Below, in pieces: positions 51,656-60,018 of a stretch of 64,000 nt of DNA. The position numbers were made by a program, and so were the translations under genes. The stretch is from Limenecus sp048360435 (GTDB lineage: Bacteria > Cyanobacteriota > Vampirovibrionia > Gastranaerophilales > Gastranaerophilaceae): assembly GCA_048360435.1 (NCBI GenBank), contig DBGCOP010000038.1, forward strand, positions 5,570-69,569, read 5' to 3'. Each line of letters starts with the position of its first letter. Positions within the stretch are counted from its first letter, which is position 1. The notes beneath the pieces were generated by a model, which was not told where the DNA came from, made no database searches, and saw only the letters and a program-made list of their open reading frames with translations.

Positions 51656-52930
51656 CTATAATTTTGGTACCAGTATTTCAAAAGTTGTGCCGTTTTCGTC
51701 GGAACAAACCAGATTCAAGTCGCCGTATTGTTCTTTCATTGCTTCTTTTGAAATATACAAGCCCAGTCCTGAGCCTGTTATTTTTGAGGTAAAGCCTTCG
51801 TCGAAAATTTTCTTTTGTGTTTCTGAATCTATTCCGCATCCGTTGTCGCTGATAAGAATTTTGAGCATATTATCAGCTGTTTCTTCTGTTTTTACGACAA
51901 TTTTTCCGCTTTCTTTTTTGCACTGTATTGCATCAAGCGCATTGTAGAAAAGATTTATCATTACATTCAAAAGTTTATTTTCGTCAGCAAGGATTTCACC
52001 TGTGAATTTATTTGAAACTTCGAATTTTGAGTCAGTCTCTTGTGCTTTTGCCTGAACAAGCGAGATAGCTGTTTCCAGAACTTTTGAGAAGTTTATGCTT
52101 ACCAGTTTTACACTCTGGATTGTTCTCAATTCAGTGAGCAGTGTGGAGATTGAATCTTTTGATTTTTTTATGCTGTGGATTGCATTTGTCATTGAGTCTT
52201 GAAGTTCTTTATTTGAAACAATCTCGAGTCTTTTTTCCATGATTTTTGAGTATAAATCAATGACAGAGAGATGATTTTTTATGTCGTGTGAAATGATTTT
52301 TGCTTTTGTTGAAATATACTCATATTTTTTTGCAATATCTTCGTTTTCACCGAGCAGCCCTGCTTCAGCCTGTGTGAGTGAAGCTTCTTCCACAAATGAA
52401 TCAGCAAAGTTTATGAATTTGTGAACAGCTTTGTTCAAAAGTTCGTTGCTTCTGCGCTCCGGTGTATATTCTTGTGTATATCTTGTCAAATCAATTTTTG
52501 AGTTTTCGGAGATGATTCTGACTACGTTGTTTACGTCTCTTGAATTCAAAAGGTGGTACACACATGAGGTATCTTTAACTGTTTCTGTTGAATAATCCCA
52601 CAGAAGGCAGACTGAATATCTCGGAGAAAGAATGACAAGAAACTCTGTCTCTCCCCAGATATCATCTTTTTCAAGGTTTTCGCCTTTTGTTACATTATCA
52701 AAAGAGTAGACTTCTGCATTTGTAAATTCGAGTCTTTTGAGCACTCCGTCCAGTTCTTTTGTGTCAAACAGTCTGATAAGTGCGACTGCTTTTTGGGATT
52801 GTGCTTCAAGAAGCGGTTCCAGGGCGAAGCGAAACAGTCCTTTGATTGTCTGTTTATTAATCGGTCTTGTTTGACCCAGATAAATTAAATCTTTTAAAAG
52901 ATTTTTTTGTCTAAAATTTGCTCCGCCCAT
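51656..52930 (-). CDS. Histidine kinase of the flagellar operon
   Basis: 424 residues, no membrane helix. The N-terminal 150 residues form a sensor domain that may be DICT-like, a type found with cyanobacterial signalling proteins (weak). The phospho-acceptor is His215 in ISHDIKNHLSVI, the HDxKN type of H-box. The HATPase domain has NLFYNALDAI, DNGCGID and GSGLGLYISKEAM. It is encoded between a NarL-type regulator and flgB, so it probably phosphorylates that regulator and controls basal-body genes; this is inference. Confidence 0.88.
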   Translation of the reverse strand: MGGANFRQKNLLKDLIYLGQTRPINKQTIKGLFRFALEPLLEAQSQKAVALIRLFDTKELDGVLKRLEFTNAEVYSFDNVTKGENLEKDDIWGETEFLVILSPRYSVCLLWDYSTETVKDTSCVYHLLNSRDVNNVVRIISENSKIDLTRYTQEYTPERRSNELLNKAVHKFINFADSFVEEASLTQAEAGLLGENEDIAKKYEYISTKAKIISHDIKNHLSVIDLYSKIMEKRLEIVSNKELQDSMTNAIHSIKKSKDSISTLLTELRTIQSVKLVSINFSKVLETAISLVQAKAQETDSKFEVSNKFTGEILADENKLLNVMINLFYNALDAIQCKKESGKIVVKTEETADNMLKILISDNGCGIDSETQKKIFDEGFTSKITGSGLGLYISKEAMKEQYGDLNLVCSDENGTTFEILVPKL

Positions 52931-52959
52931 TATTTTTAATCTTACCTTTATTTAATCCG

Positions 52960-53670
52960 CTAAATGGCGATTTTTACTTTTCTTCTGTTTAAAAATCCAT
53001 TGTTCAGTGCATACAAAACAGCCTGTGTTCTGTCGTTTACCTGAAGTTTTTGGAAGATGTTGTTTACGTGAGTTTTTACTGTTGTTTCAGAGATGAAGAG
53101 TTTTTGTGCTACGCCTTTGTAAGTTACACCCTGAGTCAAAAGGTCAAGAACTTCTTCTTCTCTTTGTGTTAAATAGTTCAAAAGGTTTTCTTCATCCGAA
53201 ACAGTTTGTGTTTCTTCTTTGAAGGATTTTTGGAAATATTCGAAGAATCTTGAAGACAAAGTTGCAGGAAGATAAATTTTTCCCGATGCAACTTCGTCTA
53301 TCGCATAGATGAGTTGAGCAGAGGCCATTGTTTTTAAGATATAGCCCTTAGCTCCGATTTTCATAGCTCTGAAGATTAAATCAGGATCATCATAGCCTGT
53401 CAAAGCGATGGTACGCACTCCCAAATCTAATTTTTCAATTTCCGCAATTGCGGTCAAACCATCTTTTTCAGGCATGTTGATATCCATTAAAACGATTTCA
53501 GGACGATACTTCTTAATAAGACTGATTGCAACACTTGCACTTGTAGCTGTTGCCACTACATCGAAATCGCTTTCAATTTCAATCAGTTCTTTGATTCCTG
53601 ACAAATGATCATAGTTGTCATCTACAATAATGATTCTGGCTTTCTTCTTAAATTCAAGACCTCTTCTCAT
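52960..53670 (-). CDS. NarL/LuxR-type response regulator of the flagellar operon
   Basis: 236 residues. The receiver domain (about 11-125) has the acidic pair Asp17-Asp18, phospho-acceptor Asp63 in LMDINMP, a Thr/Ser in ALTGYDD and a Lys in YILKTM. The output domain is a LuxR-type helix-turn-helix at about 168-228 (LTQREEEVLDLLTQG, then ISETTVKTHVNNIFQKL). It heads the operon RR-HK-flgB-flgC-fliE. Palindromes lie upstream at 53762 and 53808 and could be its binding sites. GGGGGAG precedes the ATG closely. Confidence 0.9.
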   Translation of the reverse strand: MRRGLEFKKKARIIIVDDNYDHLSGIKELIEIESDFDVVATATSASVAISLIKKYRPEIVLMDINMPEKDGLTAIAEIEKLDLGVRTIALTGYDDPDLIFRAMKIGAKGYILKTMASAQLIYAIDEVASGKIYLPATLSSRFFEYFQKSFKEETQTVSDEENLLNYLTQREEEVLDLLTQGVTYKGVAQKLFISETTVKTHVNNIFQKLQVNDRTQAVLYALNNGFLNRRKVKIAI

Positions 53671-53761
53671 CTACTCCCCCATGATTCTTCTTTATAAATT
53701 TTAATCGTGTACTTGTATTATTTACACCATGTATATTACCCCTAAATAGAGTAGTGCCTCA

Positions 53762-53777
53762 TCGACTAGAAGGTCGA
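53762..53777. promoter_or_regulatory. Inverted repeat upstream of the flagellar regulator
   Basis: TCGAC (53762-53766) and GTCGA (53773-53777) flank TAGAAG, about 92-107 nt upstream of the regulator ATG. Possible operator half-sites or hairpin. Visible repeat, unknown role. Confidence 0.35.
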
Positions 53778-53807
53778 AATAATGATGTTTGTTGATATAC
53801 CTTTGTA

Positions 53808-53827
53808 TCTAGACCATGTGGTCTAGA
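53808..53827. promoter_or_regulatory. Perfect 20-bp palindrome upstream of the flagellar regulator
   Basis: TCTAGACCA and TGGTCTAGA (53808-53816 and 53819-53827) flank a 2-nt centre, about 140-157 nt before the regulator ATG. Two-fold symmetric sites of this length are typical operators. It might also act as a short hairpin. Autoregulation by the LuxR-type regulator is inference. Confidence 0.45.
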
Positions 53828-53951
53828 AAAAGATGGTATAGCTTGAGAATAGAGGGTTTTGGGAGTTGTCGAAAAATAATTTATTAGTATTACTTAATCT
53901 TAGCGTTCTACGGGATTTGAATTAGTCACTATGTATGATAAATTAAGTAAT

Positions 53952-54298
53952 GGAGCAGTCGGATAATTGCGCAGATGAAAAACTCTGTGAGGAAAGTCCG
54001 GGCACCCAAGGGCAGACCGCCTGATAACGTCAGGTGCGGGCGACCGTGAGGATAGTGCCACAGAAATGAAGACTGCCGATGGTTTCCTTTCAGGATTCAC
54101 AGGCGATGGTGCAACGGCGAGGTAAGAGCTCACCGGAAAGGCTGAGAGGTCTTTGCCAGGTAAACCCCGGTCGGGTGCAAGGTTGACAAAAAGGTTAAGG
54201 TGACCCGCCGTCTTTTGACAAACCGCTGGAGCTTACAGGCAACTGTAAGTCGAGACAGATAATTATCTAGAAACAGAACCCGGCTTATGAGCTGCTCC
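53952..54298 (+). ncRNA. rnpB: RNase P RNA, bacterial class A
   Basis: The catalytic RNA that trims tRNA 5' leaders. P1 is formed by GGAGCAG at 53952 and CTGCTCC ending at 54298. Conserved core segments are present in order: GAGGAAAGTCCGGGC (about 53989), ACAGAAA (about 54061), the GGTAAACCCC element (about 54160) and the 3' AGACAGATAATTATCT..AACAGAACCCGGCTTA block. A TGTATGAT -10-like element lies at 53932-53939. A T-rich stretch follows P1. Length about 347 nt. Confidence 0.95.
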
Positions 54299-54306
54299 TT
54301 TTATTT

Positions 54307-55320
54307 TTATAAAATTATTGTTTTATACAGGAAGAATATAGCTCCTGAAATCATTATGCAAACAGGAATTGTTAAAACCCATGCCCAGACAATATTGCCG
54401 ATTACGCCCCATTTTACTGCATGAGCTTTGTATGTTGTACCCACACCCATAATAGCTGTGGAGATTACATGGGTTGTGCTCAACGGTACGCCGAAATGTG
54501 AAGCTGCAAGGATGATAGAGGCTGCTGATGTTTCGGCAGCAAATCCATTGATTGGTTTGAGCTTAATGATTTTGCTGCCCATTGTTCTGATAATTTTCCA
54601 ACCGCCTGACATTATGCCGCAGCTCATTACTGTTGCACATGCAAGAATTACATAAACAGGAATGTCAAAACTTCCTGATGCGTTATGCTTTACAATTCCG
54701 CCGGCAAGAAGTGCTAATGTTATTATACCCATTGTTTTTTGTGCGTCGTTTGAGCCATGGCTCAGAGCCATTAAGCCTGCCGAGAAAATCTGGCATCTTC
54801 TGAAACGTCTGTTAACTTTATCAGGGTTTGCTTTGTAAAATATTCTGAGCAAAACAGCCATTACAACAAAACCTGTACCGAATCCGATTAGCGGAGCAAG
54901 GAACATAGGCTCAATTACCTTGTCTGCAAGCTCCATAAATCTTACACAGCCCCAACCCGCATTCACAACAGATGCGCCGATAAGACCGCCTATCAAAGCA
55001 TGAGAGGAGCTTGACGGAAGTCCGAAGAACCATGTTATTAAATTCCAGATTATTGCAGCACAGAGTGCACAAAATATAACATGAAGAGTTATTGTTGTAG
55101 GGTCGATAATTCCTGCCCCAATGGTTTTGGCTACGTGAGTGCCTGTCAAAGCACCGGTAAATTCCAGAACCGCTCCATATACAACTGCTTGACGGGGTGT
55201 CAGAACTTTTGTTGAAACTACTGTTGCAATAGCATTGGCTGCATCGTGAAATCCGTTTATGTATTCAAATACGAGTGCTCCGACTATTACCAAAACTAAC
55301 AATACTATTGAAACTGTCAT
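54307..55320 (-). CDS. Low-affinity inorganic phosphate transporter (Pit family)
   Basis: 337 residues from the ATG at 55320 (GAGGGAAAG upstream); a longer reading to 55338 is not needed. About ten membrane helices. Both PiT signatures are visible: GFHDAANAIATVVST near the N-terminus, GSNDAQKTMGI near the middle, and VPLSTTHVISTAIMG near the C-terminus. It imports phosphate with a proton, metal-phosphate or Na+. It is paired with the DUF47 protein upstream (38-nt gap), the usual Pit accessory. Convergent with rnpB. Confidence 0.92.
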   Translation of the reverse strand: MTVSIVLLVLVIVGALVFEYINGFHDAANAIATVVSTKVLTPRQAVVYGAVLEFTGALTGTHVAKTIGAGIIDPTTITLHVIFCALCAAIIWNLITWFFGLPSSSSHALIGGLIGASVVNAGWGCVRFMELADKVIEPMFLAPLIGFGTGFVVMAVLLRIFYKANPDKVNRRFRRCQIFSAGLMALSHGSNDAQKTMGIITLALLAGGIVKHNASGSFDIPVYVILACATVMSCGIMSGGWKIIRTMGSKIIKLKPINGFAAETSAASIILAASHFGVPLSTTHVISTAIMGVGTTYKAHAVKWGVIGNIVWAWVLTIPVCIMISGAIFFLYKTIIL

Positions 55321-55358
55321 ATATTTTCTTTCCCTCAACTAATCCAACTAAATAAGAT

Positions 55359-56000
55359 TTAGCTCTGTTTCAAAACAACGTTCACGACCTGATCTGATAC
55401 AGAAAAACAACTATCCAAAGCGTTTTCAATATCCTTGTGAATGTCTCTGAGTTTGATAACTGTGAGCGCATCATATTTGCCTGAAAAGAGTTCATCTATT
55501 GCGTGGTAGTGTATTTCATCCCCGTGAGATTCAATCTCTTTCATTTTGAGGTTAGTTTCTGTCATTTCTTTTATTGAGCTTGATTTTTTGAAATTGTGGA
55601 TGATAATTTTAAGTTCTTCAGTTGCCTGATAAAGTGTTTGTGCTTGTTTTTGCATATTTTCCGTGAAGTTTTCAAGTCTGTAAACTTTAAGATTCAATGA
55701 AGCTTTCACGATTCTTTTTGTAATTTTGTTGAGTAATGATGCTATGCACTGTATGTCTTCTCTGTCAATCGGGGTAATCAATGTAACGTTTAGCTGGTGA
55801 AGGGTTTCTTTGAGTAAATCATTGCTTTTATGTTTCAGTCTTTTAGCGTTTATGACGTGATCTTCTGTCAGAGATGTTGTTACTATGTCCTTGTATAATT
55901 CTGCAACATCGTGGCATACCTGGGCGCTTTCTTCAAACAGTGTGTAAAAAACTTTCTCTTCAGGCGGTAAAATGTATGCTAACAAATTGAATTTACTCAT
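55359..56000 (-). CDS. DUF47/PhoU-like Pit accessory protein
   Basis: 213 residues from the ATG at 56000, with AAAGGAA at good distance; the 56027 start is unlikely. It is all-helical like PhoU. The start FNLLAYILPPEEKVFYTLFEE is characteristic of the DUF47 (YkaA/TIGR00153) family, which is nearly always next to pit genes and regulates them. The order DUF47-pit is the usual one. Upstream is a very AT-rich gap of about 220 nt before the divergent DUF262 gene. Confidence 0.9.
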   Translation of the reverse strand: MSKFNLLAYILPPEEKVFYTLFEESAQVCHDVAELYKDIVTTSLTEDHVINAKRLKHKSNDLLKETLHQLNVTLITPIDREDIQCIASLLNKITKRIVKASLNLKVYRLENFTENMQKQAQTLYQATEELKIIIHNFKKSSSIKEMTETNLKMKEIESHGDEIHYHAIDELFSGKYDALTVIKLRDIHKDIENALDSCFSVSDQVVNVVLKQS

Positions 56001-56220
56001 CTTAATTCCTTTCAAATCCATACACAATCACTCTACCATAAAAAAGATTTTTTTATGGCAGTTGAAAATAATTTGGTAAAGAAATTATTACATATTATGC
56101 AATTAAATTTGTTAAAAATTGTAAAAATACAAAATACTGCTATACATATATAATTAATTATTTATGATATTATGATTTTCCGTTGCCCCATTTTGTAATT
56201 TAAAAAATTTGGAGAGGAAA

Positions 56221-58806
56221 ATGCAAACACCTGATGAAATGTTTCACCTTTTTATGGAAAATTTCAGAACCATAGATCGCTTACGTTCTTTGAAAGTTTT
56301 GCTGGATAAGAATGAAATTTTGGGGGAGATTAGATATGATCCCCCTTTTCAAAGAGAATTTTTGTGGAATAGAACAAAGAAGTCATATTTGATTGAAAGC
56401 ATAATATTGAATATGGATATTCCTCCGATAACACTATTTGAGGAAGACGACTGTTATGAAATTATTGATGGCCGGCAACGCTACCAGACTTTGTTGGAAT
56501 TTGTTAACAATGGATTTTCTTTGGATGCAAAAGGTCTTCCTGTTTTGAAGTATTTGCATGGGAAATATTTTAGGGATTTTGATGAAAAATTTCAAAAAGC
56601 TTTTCTTAATGATGTGTATCTAAGAACACGGGAAATAGAGATTCTTCCTAATAAAAAACTTAATAAGATACAAAAGGATTTTATTAAAAAATCTTTTTTT
56701 AGAAGATATAATGCAGGTTTAAGTTGTTTAACCAGAGTTGAACTTGATAAAGCAAAGTATACTGATAATAAGATTATTAACTATTTTAGAAACAATTTGA
56801 AAGGTAATGTTGAATTAATTGAAAAAATTCTTATGCTTTTCAAGCCTAATTATTCTAAAAAGAATTTTGATGAAGCAGATAATATTGAAAGGGTTTTGCA
56901 GGTATTCAGGTTTTTGTTTGTAATTGAGGATATTCCTATTAACAGCTTTTTTAAAAAAGAAAACAAGAATGAAATCATTGAATGTTATTTTTTTACAAAA
57001 CAACAAAAACGTAACAATTGTAAAACAATATTTAATTCTTTTATTAAAAAAATAGAACTTCTCAATCGTTTAAAAAGTATGCTGGATAGCAATAACATTG
57101 AATATAATATGTTATTCTTTAATACAATTTATTGGGCAGTAACTGTTTCACAAAAAGAAGGTATAAATAAAAAGCAATTTCATTCAGATGAGTTTTTTCT
57201 TGCATTTAAAGATTTTGCTAAAAAAAATATTGAACTGTTTACTAAACCGGATAAAGAAGTTTATTATATGATCCGTTTACGCGAGTTGTATAAGTTGACA
57301 GCAGGATTCTTCGAACAATATTTCAGTATCAGTCTTAAAAAATATATTGATTCTGAAAAAGTACGAAATCCTGTATTGAACGCAATTTTGGATTTTGCTT
57401 CTGAAAAAGCAAAGAATTTTAAATTTGACTTTAGAGAAATAACAAAACATGTACCCGATTCTCTTCCTATCAGTGAAATACTTAATAAACTTGAACAGAA
57501 TATGATTCTTCTTTGTCCACCTTATCAAAGAAAAGAAAAAATTACGAAAACCAAAAGTTCTAGAATTATAGAGTCAACACTATTGGGCTATACTATACCG
57601 CCTATATATGTATATGTTCATGAAGAAAATAATCTTTGGGAAATTGTTGATGGGCAGCAGCGATTGCTAACTTTTATAGGTTTTTGCGGAAAAACTTATA
57701 GGGATGAAATGGGTAGAGTTAAAATGTCAAAAAAACATAAATTTGCTCTTCAAAATTTAGAAGTGTTGAAAAGTTATAATGGAGTTACGTTTGAAAACTT
57801 GAGTGAAAGAGATAAAAAACGTATTTTAAACTTTGTTATTCCTGTTATTTTTATATATCAAAAAAATAATAAATTATTTGAGCCGCATAGTTTGTTCTTG
57901 AGACATAACAGTAAACCTTATCCAATTTCGAGTAATTCTTTTGAAATGTGGAATACAATTATGCCTGAAGATGTTTCGGTATTCATAAAAAACTTATACA
58001 ATATAAATCATCAGTGGTTCTATATTGTTATGAAGAAAAATAATATACGCAAAAAGAATGAACAGCTTTATACAACACTTATGTACCTGGAAGCAATGAC
58101 TACAAATGAAATAAGGAAGTCTAATCCGTATATTAATTTCCGTAATAAACTGGATTCCATGCAGGTTGAAATTAAGAAACCGACCATAATTTCAAATTTC
58201 CTATACAATCTGTATTTTGCAACTGATAAAGAAAAAGATGAAGTTAGTAAAAAAATAGAAAATTACATACACAAACTTAAACTCTTATTACAAAATAAAG
58301 ACTCTTTTAATGATTCATTTTTAAGAGAAGAATTGGAAAAATTGATTTTAATAAATGAAGGAAAAACCAGAAATAAACAGACAATGATTGTTCTTTGGTA
58401 TCTGGTGTCTCCTCTTAAAGATGATGTAATTATTAATTATAATGAAGAGATAAAAAAATCAATCAAGAATATATTACGTTTATTTATCTTTAAAAAGGAT
58501 AAACTAATAAGGAAAACCGATGTAAAACAAAGATTTAATCGTGCTATTGATGATTATTGGGCAAATTTTGTTTCTTTAGATAACAATAATAATAAAAATG
58601 AGAGAGAAAAAAAGAATGAATTGCCTTTGATTAAAGATAAAAAAGCAACAAAAAAGGTTGTTCGAACTCATGTTGTCAATAAACGTAAATCTGAAATACA
58701 AGAAGAGAACGATAATAATAAAACTGTTAACGATAATGGACCTAAAAATGTTGCAATAAACATTAATCTTTTTAATCAAGATACAACAATTGATTATGAA
58801 AATTGA
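56221..58806 (+). CDS. Tandem-DUF262 protein, candidate anti-phage/nucleic-acid defence
   Basis: 861 residues from the ATG at 56221 (SD GGAGAGG at 56211-56217; TTG at 56209 is in frame but overlaps that SD). Two DUF262 (ParB/GmrS-like) domains are visible. The first has PPFQREFLW at 41-49 and IIDGRQRYQTL at 81-91. The second has PPYQRKEK at 433-440 and IVDGQQRLLTF at 475-484. DUF262 domains are nucleotide-dependent nuclease modules of GmrSD, BrxU and SspE restriction systems. No HNH/DUF1524 domain is seen; about 340 helical residues and a charged Asn-rich tail follow. Single gene, more AT- and Asn/Lys-rich than its neighbours, which suggests transfer. No partner gene. Confidence 0.82.
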   Translation: MQTPDEMFHLFMENFRTIDRLRSLKVLLDKNEILGEIRYDPPFQREFLWNRTKKSYLIESIILNMDIPPITLFEEDDCYEIIDGRQRYQTLLEFVNNGFSLDAKGLPVLKYLHGKYFRDFDEKFQKAFLNDVYLRTREIEILPNKKLNKIQKDFIKKSFFRRYNAGLSCLTRVELDKAKYTDNKIINYFRNNLKGNVELIEKILMLFKPNYSKKNFDEADNIERVLQVFRFLFVIEDIPINSFFKKENKNEIIECYFFTKQQKRNNCKTIFNSFIKKIELLNRLKSMLDSNNIEYNMLFFNTIYWAVTVSQKEGINKKQFHSDEFFLAFKDFAKKNIELFTKPDKEVYYMIRLRELYKLTAGFFEQYFSISLKKYIDSEKVRNPVLNAILDFASEKAKNFKFDFREITKHVPDSLPISEILNKLEQNMILLCPPYQRKEKITKTKSSRIIESTLLGYTIPPIYVYVHEENNLWEIVDGQQRLLTFIGFCGKTYRDEMGRVKMSKKHKFALQNLEVLKSYNGVTFENLSERDKKRILNFVIPVIFIYQKNNKLFEPHSLFLRHNSKPYPISSNSFEMWNTIMPEDVSVFIKNLYNINHQWFYIVMKKNNIRKKNEQLYTTLMYLEAMTTNEIRKSNPYINFRNKLDSMQVEIKKPTIISNFLYNLYFATDKEKDEVSKKIENYIHKLKLLLQNKDSFNDSFLREELEKLILINEGKTRNKQTMIVLWYLVSPLKDDVIINYNEEIKKSIKNILRLFIFKKDKLIRKTDVKQRFNRAIDDYWANFVSLDNNNNKNEREKKNELPLIKDKKATKKVVRTHVVNKRKSEIQEENDNNKTVNDNGPKNVAININLFNQDTTIDYEN

Positions 58807-58820
58807 GAATTAAGTTGAAA

Positions 58821-59999
58821 CTATTTTGAATAGAAATATCGATATCCGTCGTTGTATGTTTTGATTATGTTATTTGCAAATCTCTTGCCGTTGGACCAGT
58901 AAGCCATGTGCGAAGAGATTATGCTTGTTCTGCATTTTATTCCTGAGCCGTCATAGATAAAACCTCCATTAGGTTTTGCATCTTTGGTTGTTTCAGATTT
59001 CAACAAATCTGCAATTGTCGGTTTTGCGGATAAGGGCATTCCTATGAAGTCATTTTCATAGTTAAGTACAAGAAAGAAAATGTCATGTTCAACTATATAT
59101 TTTAAAGCAAGTTGAAAAAGTGTGTTTGAAGATGTTCCGACTTTTGCCGCAGAAGAATCAAAAGTAGTCAACGGTGTACCAAAAACTACTATCCCCTTAA
59201 CAGCACCTTCAGGTGAGCAATACTTTTGTGTGTAATTGTCCAATTTGGGAAATTCTTGTTTCAAATATGCAATGTTTGGGTTTGTTACGAATTCATCATT
59301 GTCTGTGTAGAATAAGATTTTGCTTTCTTTTAAGGCATCTAAACAGGTTGGTTTAAATTTGTGTTTTTGTATTACATTTGCGAAGTATCGTCCTACGTAG
59401 GAGTTATCATCGGTATTTTTAATATTGTTTATATCGATGATTGGCATTTTTTGTGTCAAATATTGTGAGGCAAGAAGGCTGCCTGCACTATATCCGTAAA
59501 GAATTACTTCATTCCCTTTAGCATTTTCTGCTTTAATCATGTCATTTAGATTGTTTAAAAGCGGTGTTGCGTTGGCAGGTTTGCTTATCCATATTGCATC
59601 ATGCAAAGTGTGAGAAAGCGTGGCTCTTCCAAACTGTGCAATTTTGGAACCGGCGTTTTTTACATATGCAAGAGCTTTGTCTAATACTCTTAGATTTTCT
59701 TCTGTTTTGTCTGCCCAGAAAAAAATAAGTGCGTTGTCTCCTATTTTTTTCTCCCCGTTGTTAAGCAGTTTTTTGTGCATTAACGGGTCATTTTGTATTT
59801 TTGTGACCATGTCATCATGAACATTACGAACTGATTCATCAAAAGCCTCTTTTGTTTCATAGGCTCCATGGATATATATAATGTTTATTGGTTGTGCATT
59901 ATTGTTTATTGGCAATGTATTTGATTTAGCATTGGCTATATTCAGTGATGATAAAAATATAATTAATGCTATTATGAGTTTTGTCAGTGTGTTTTTCAT
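58821..59999 (-). CDS. Secreted alpha/beta hydrolase
   Basis: 392 residues from the ATG at 59999 (GGAGG upstream). A signal peptide MKNTLTKLII...SLNIANAKS is visible. The oxyanion/HG motif is IYIHGAYE (41-48) and the nucleophile elbow GYSAGS is at 169-174. The catalytic Asp and His are not certain; His in SSHMAYWSNG near the C-terminus is a candidate. It is probably a periplasmic or exported esterase/lipase-like protein. It is convergent with the DUF262 gene (14-nt gap) and follows proS, but a functional link is not implied. Confidence 0.75.
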   Translation of the reverse strand: MKNTLTKLIIALIIFLSSLNIANAKSNTLPINNNAQPINIIYIHGAYETKEAFDESVRNVHDDMVTKIQNDPLMHKKLLNNGEKKIGDNALIFFWADKTEENLRVLDKALAYVKNAGSKIAQFGRATLSHTLHDAIWISKPANATPLLNNLNDMIKAENAKGNEVILYGYSAGSLLASQYLTQKMPIIDINNIKNTDDNSYVGRYFANVIQKHKFKPTCLDALKESKILFYTDNDEFVTNPNIAYLKQEFPKLDNYTQKYCSPEGAVKGIVVFGTPLTTFDSSAAKVGTSSNTLFQLALKYIVEHDIFFLVLNYENDFIGMPLSAKPTIADLLKSETTKDAKPNGGFIYDGSGIKCRTSIISSHMAYWSNGKRFANNIIKTYNDGYRYFYSK

Positions 60000-60018
60000 A
60001 CTTGCCTCCGCAATATTC

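Noticed and set aside
58576..58806. HNH/DUF1524 nuclease domain at the end of the DUF262 protein
   Set aside because: The tail is Asn/Lys-rich and low complexity with no His-Asn-His pattern; no separate HNH gene is adjacent.
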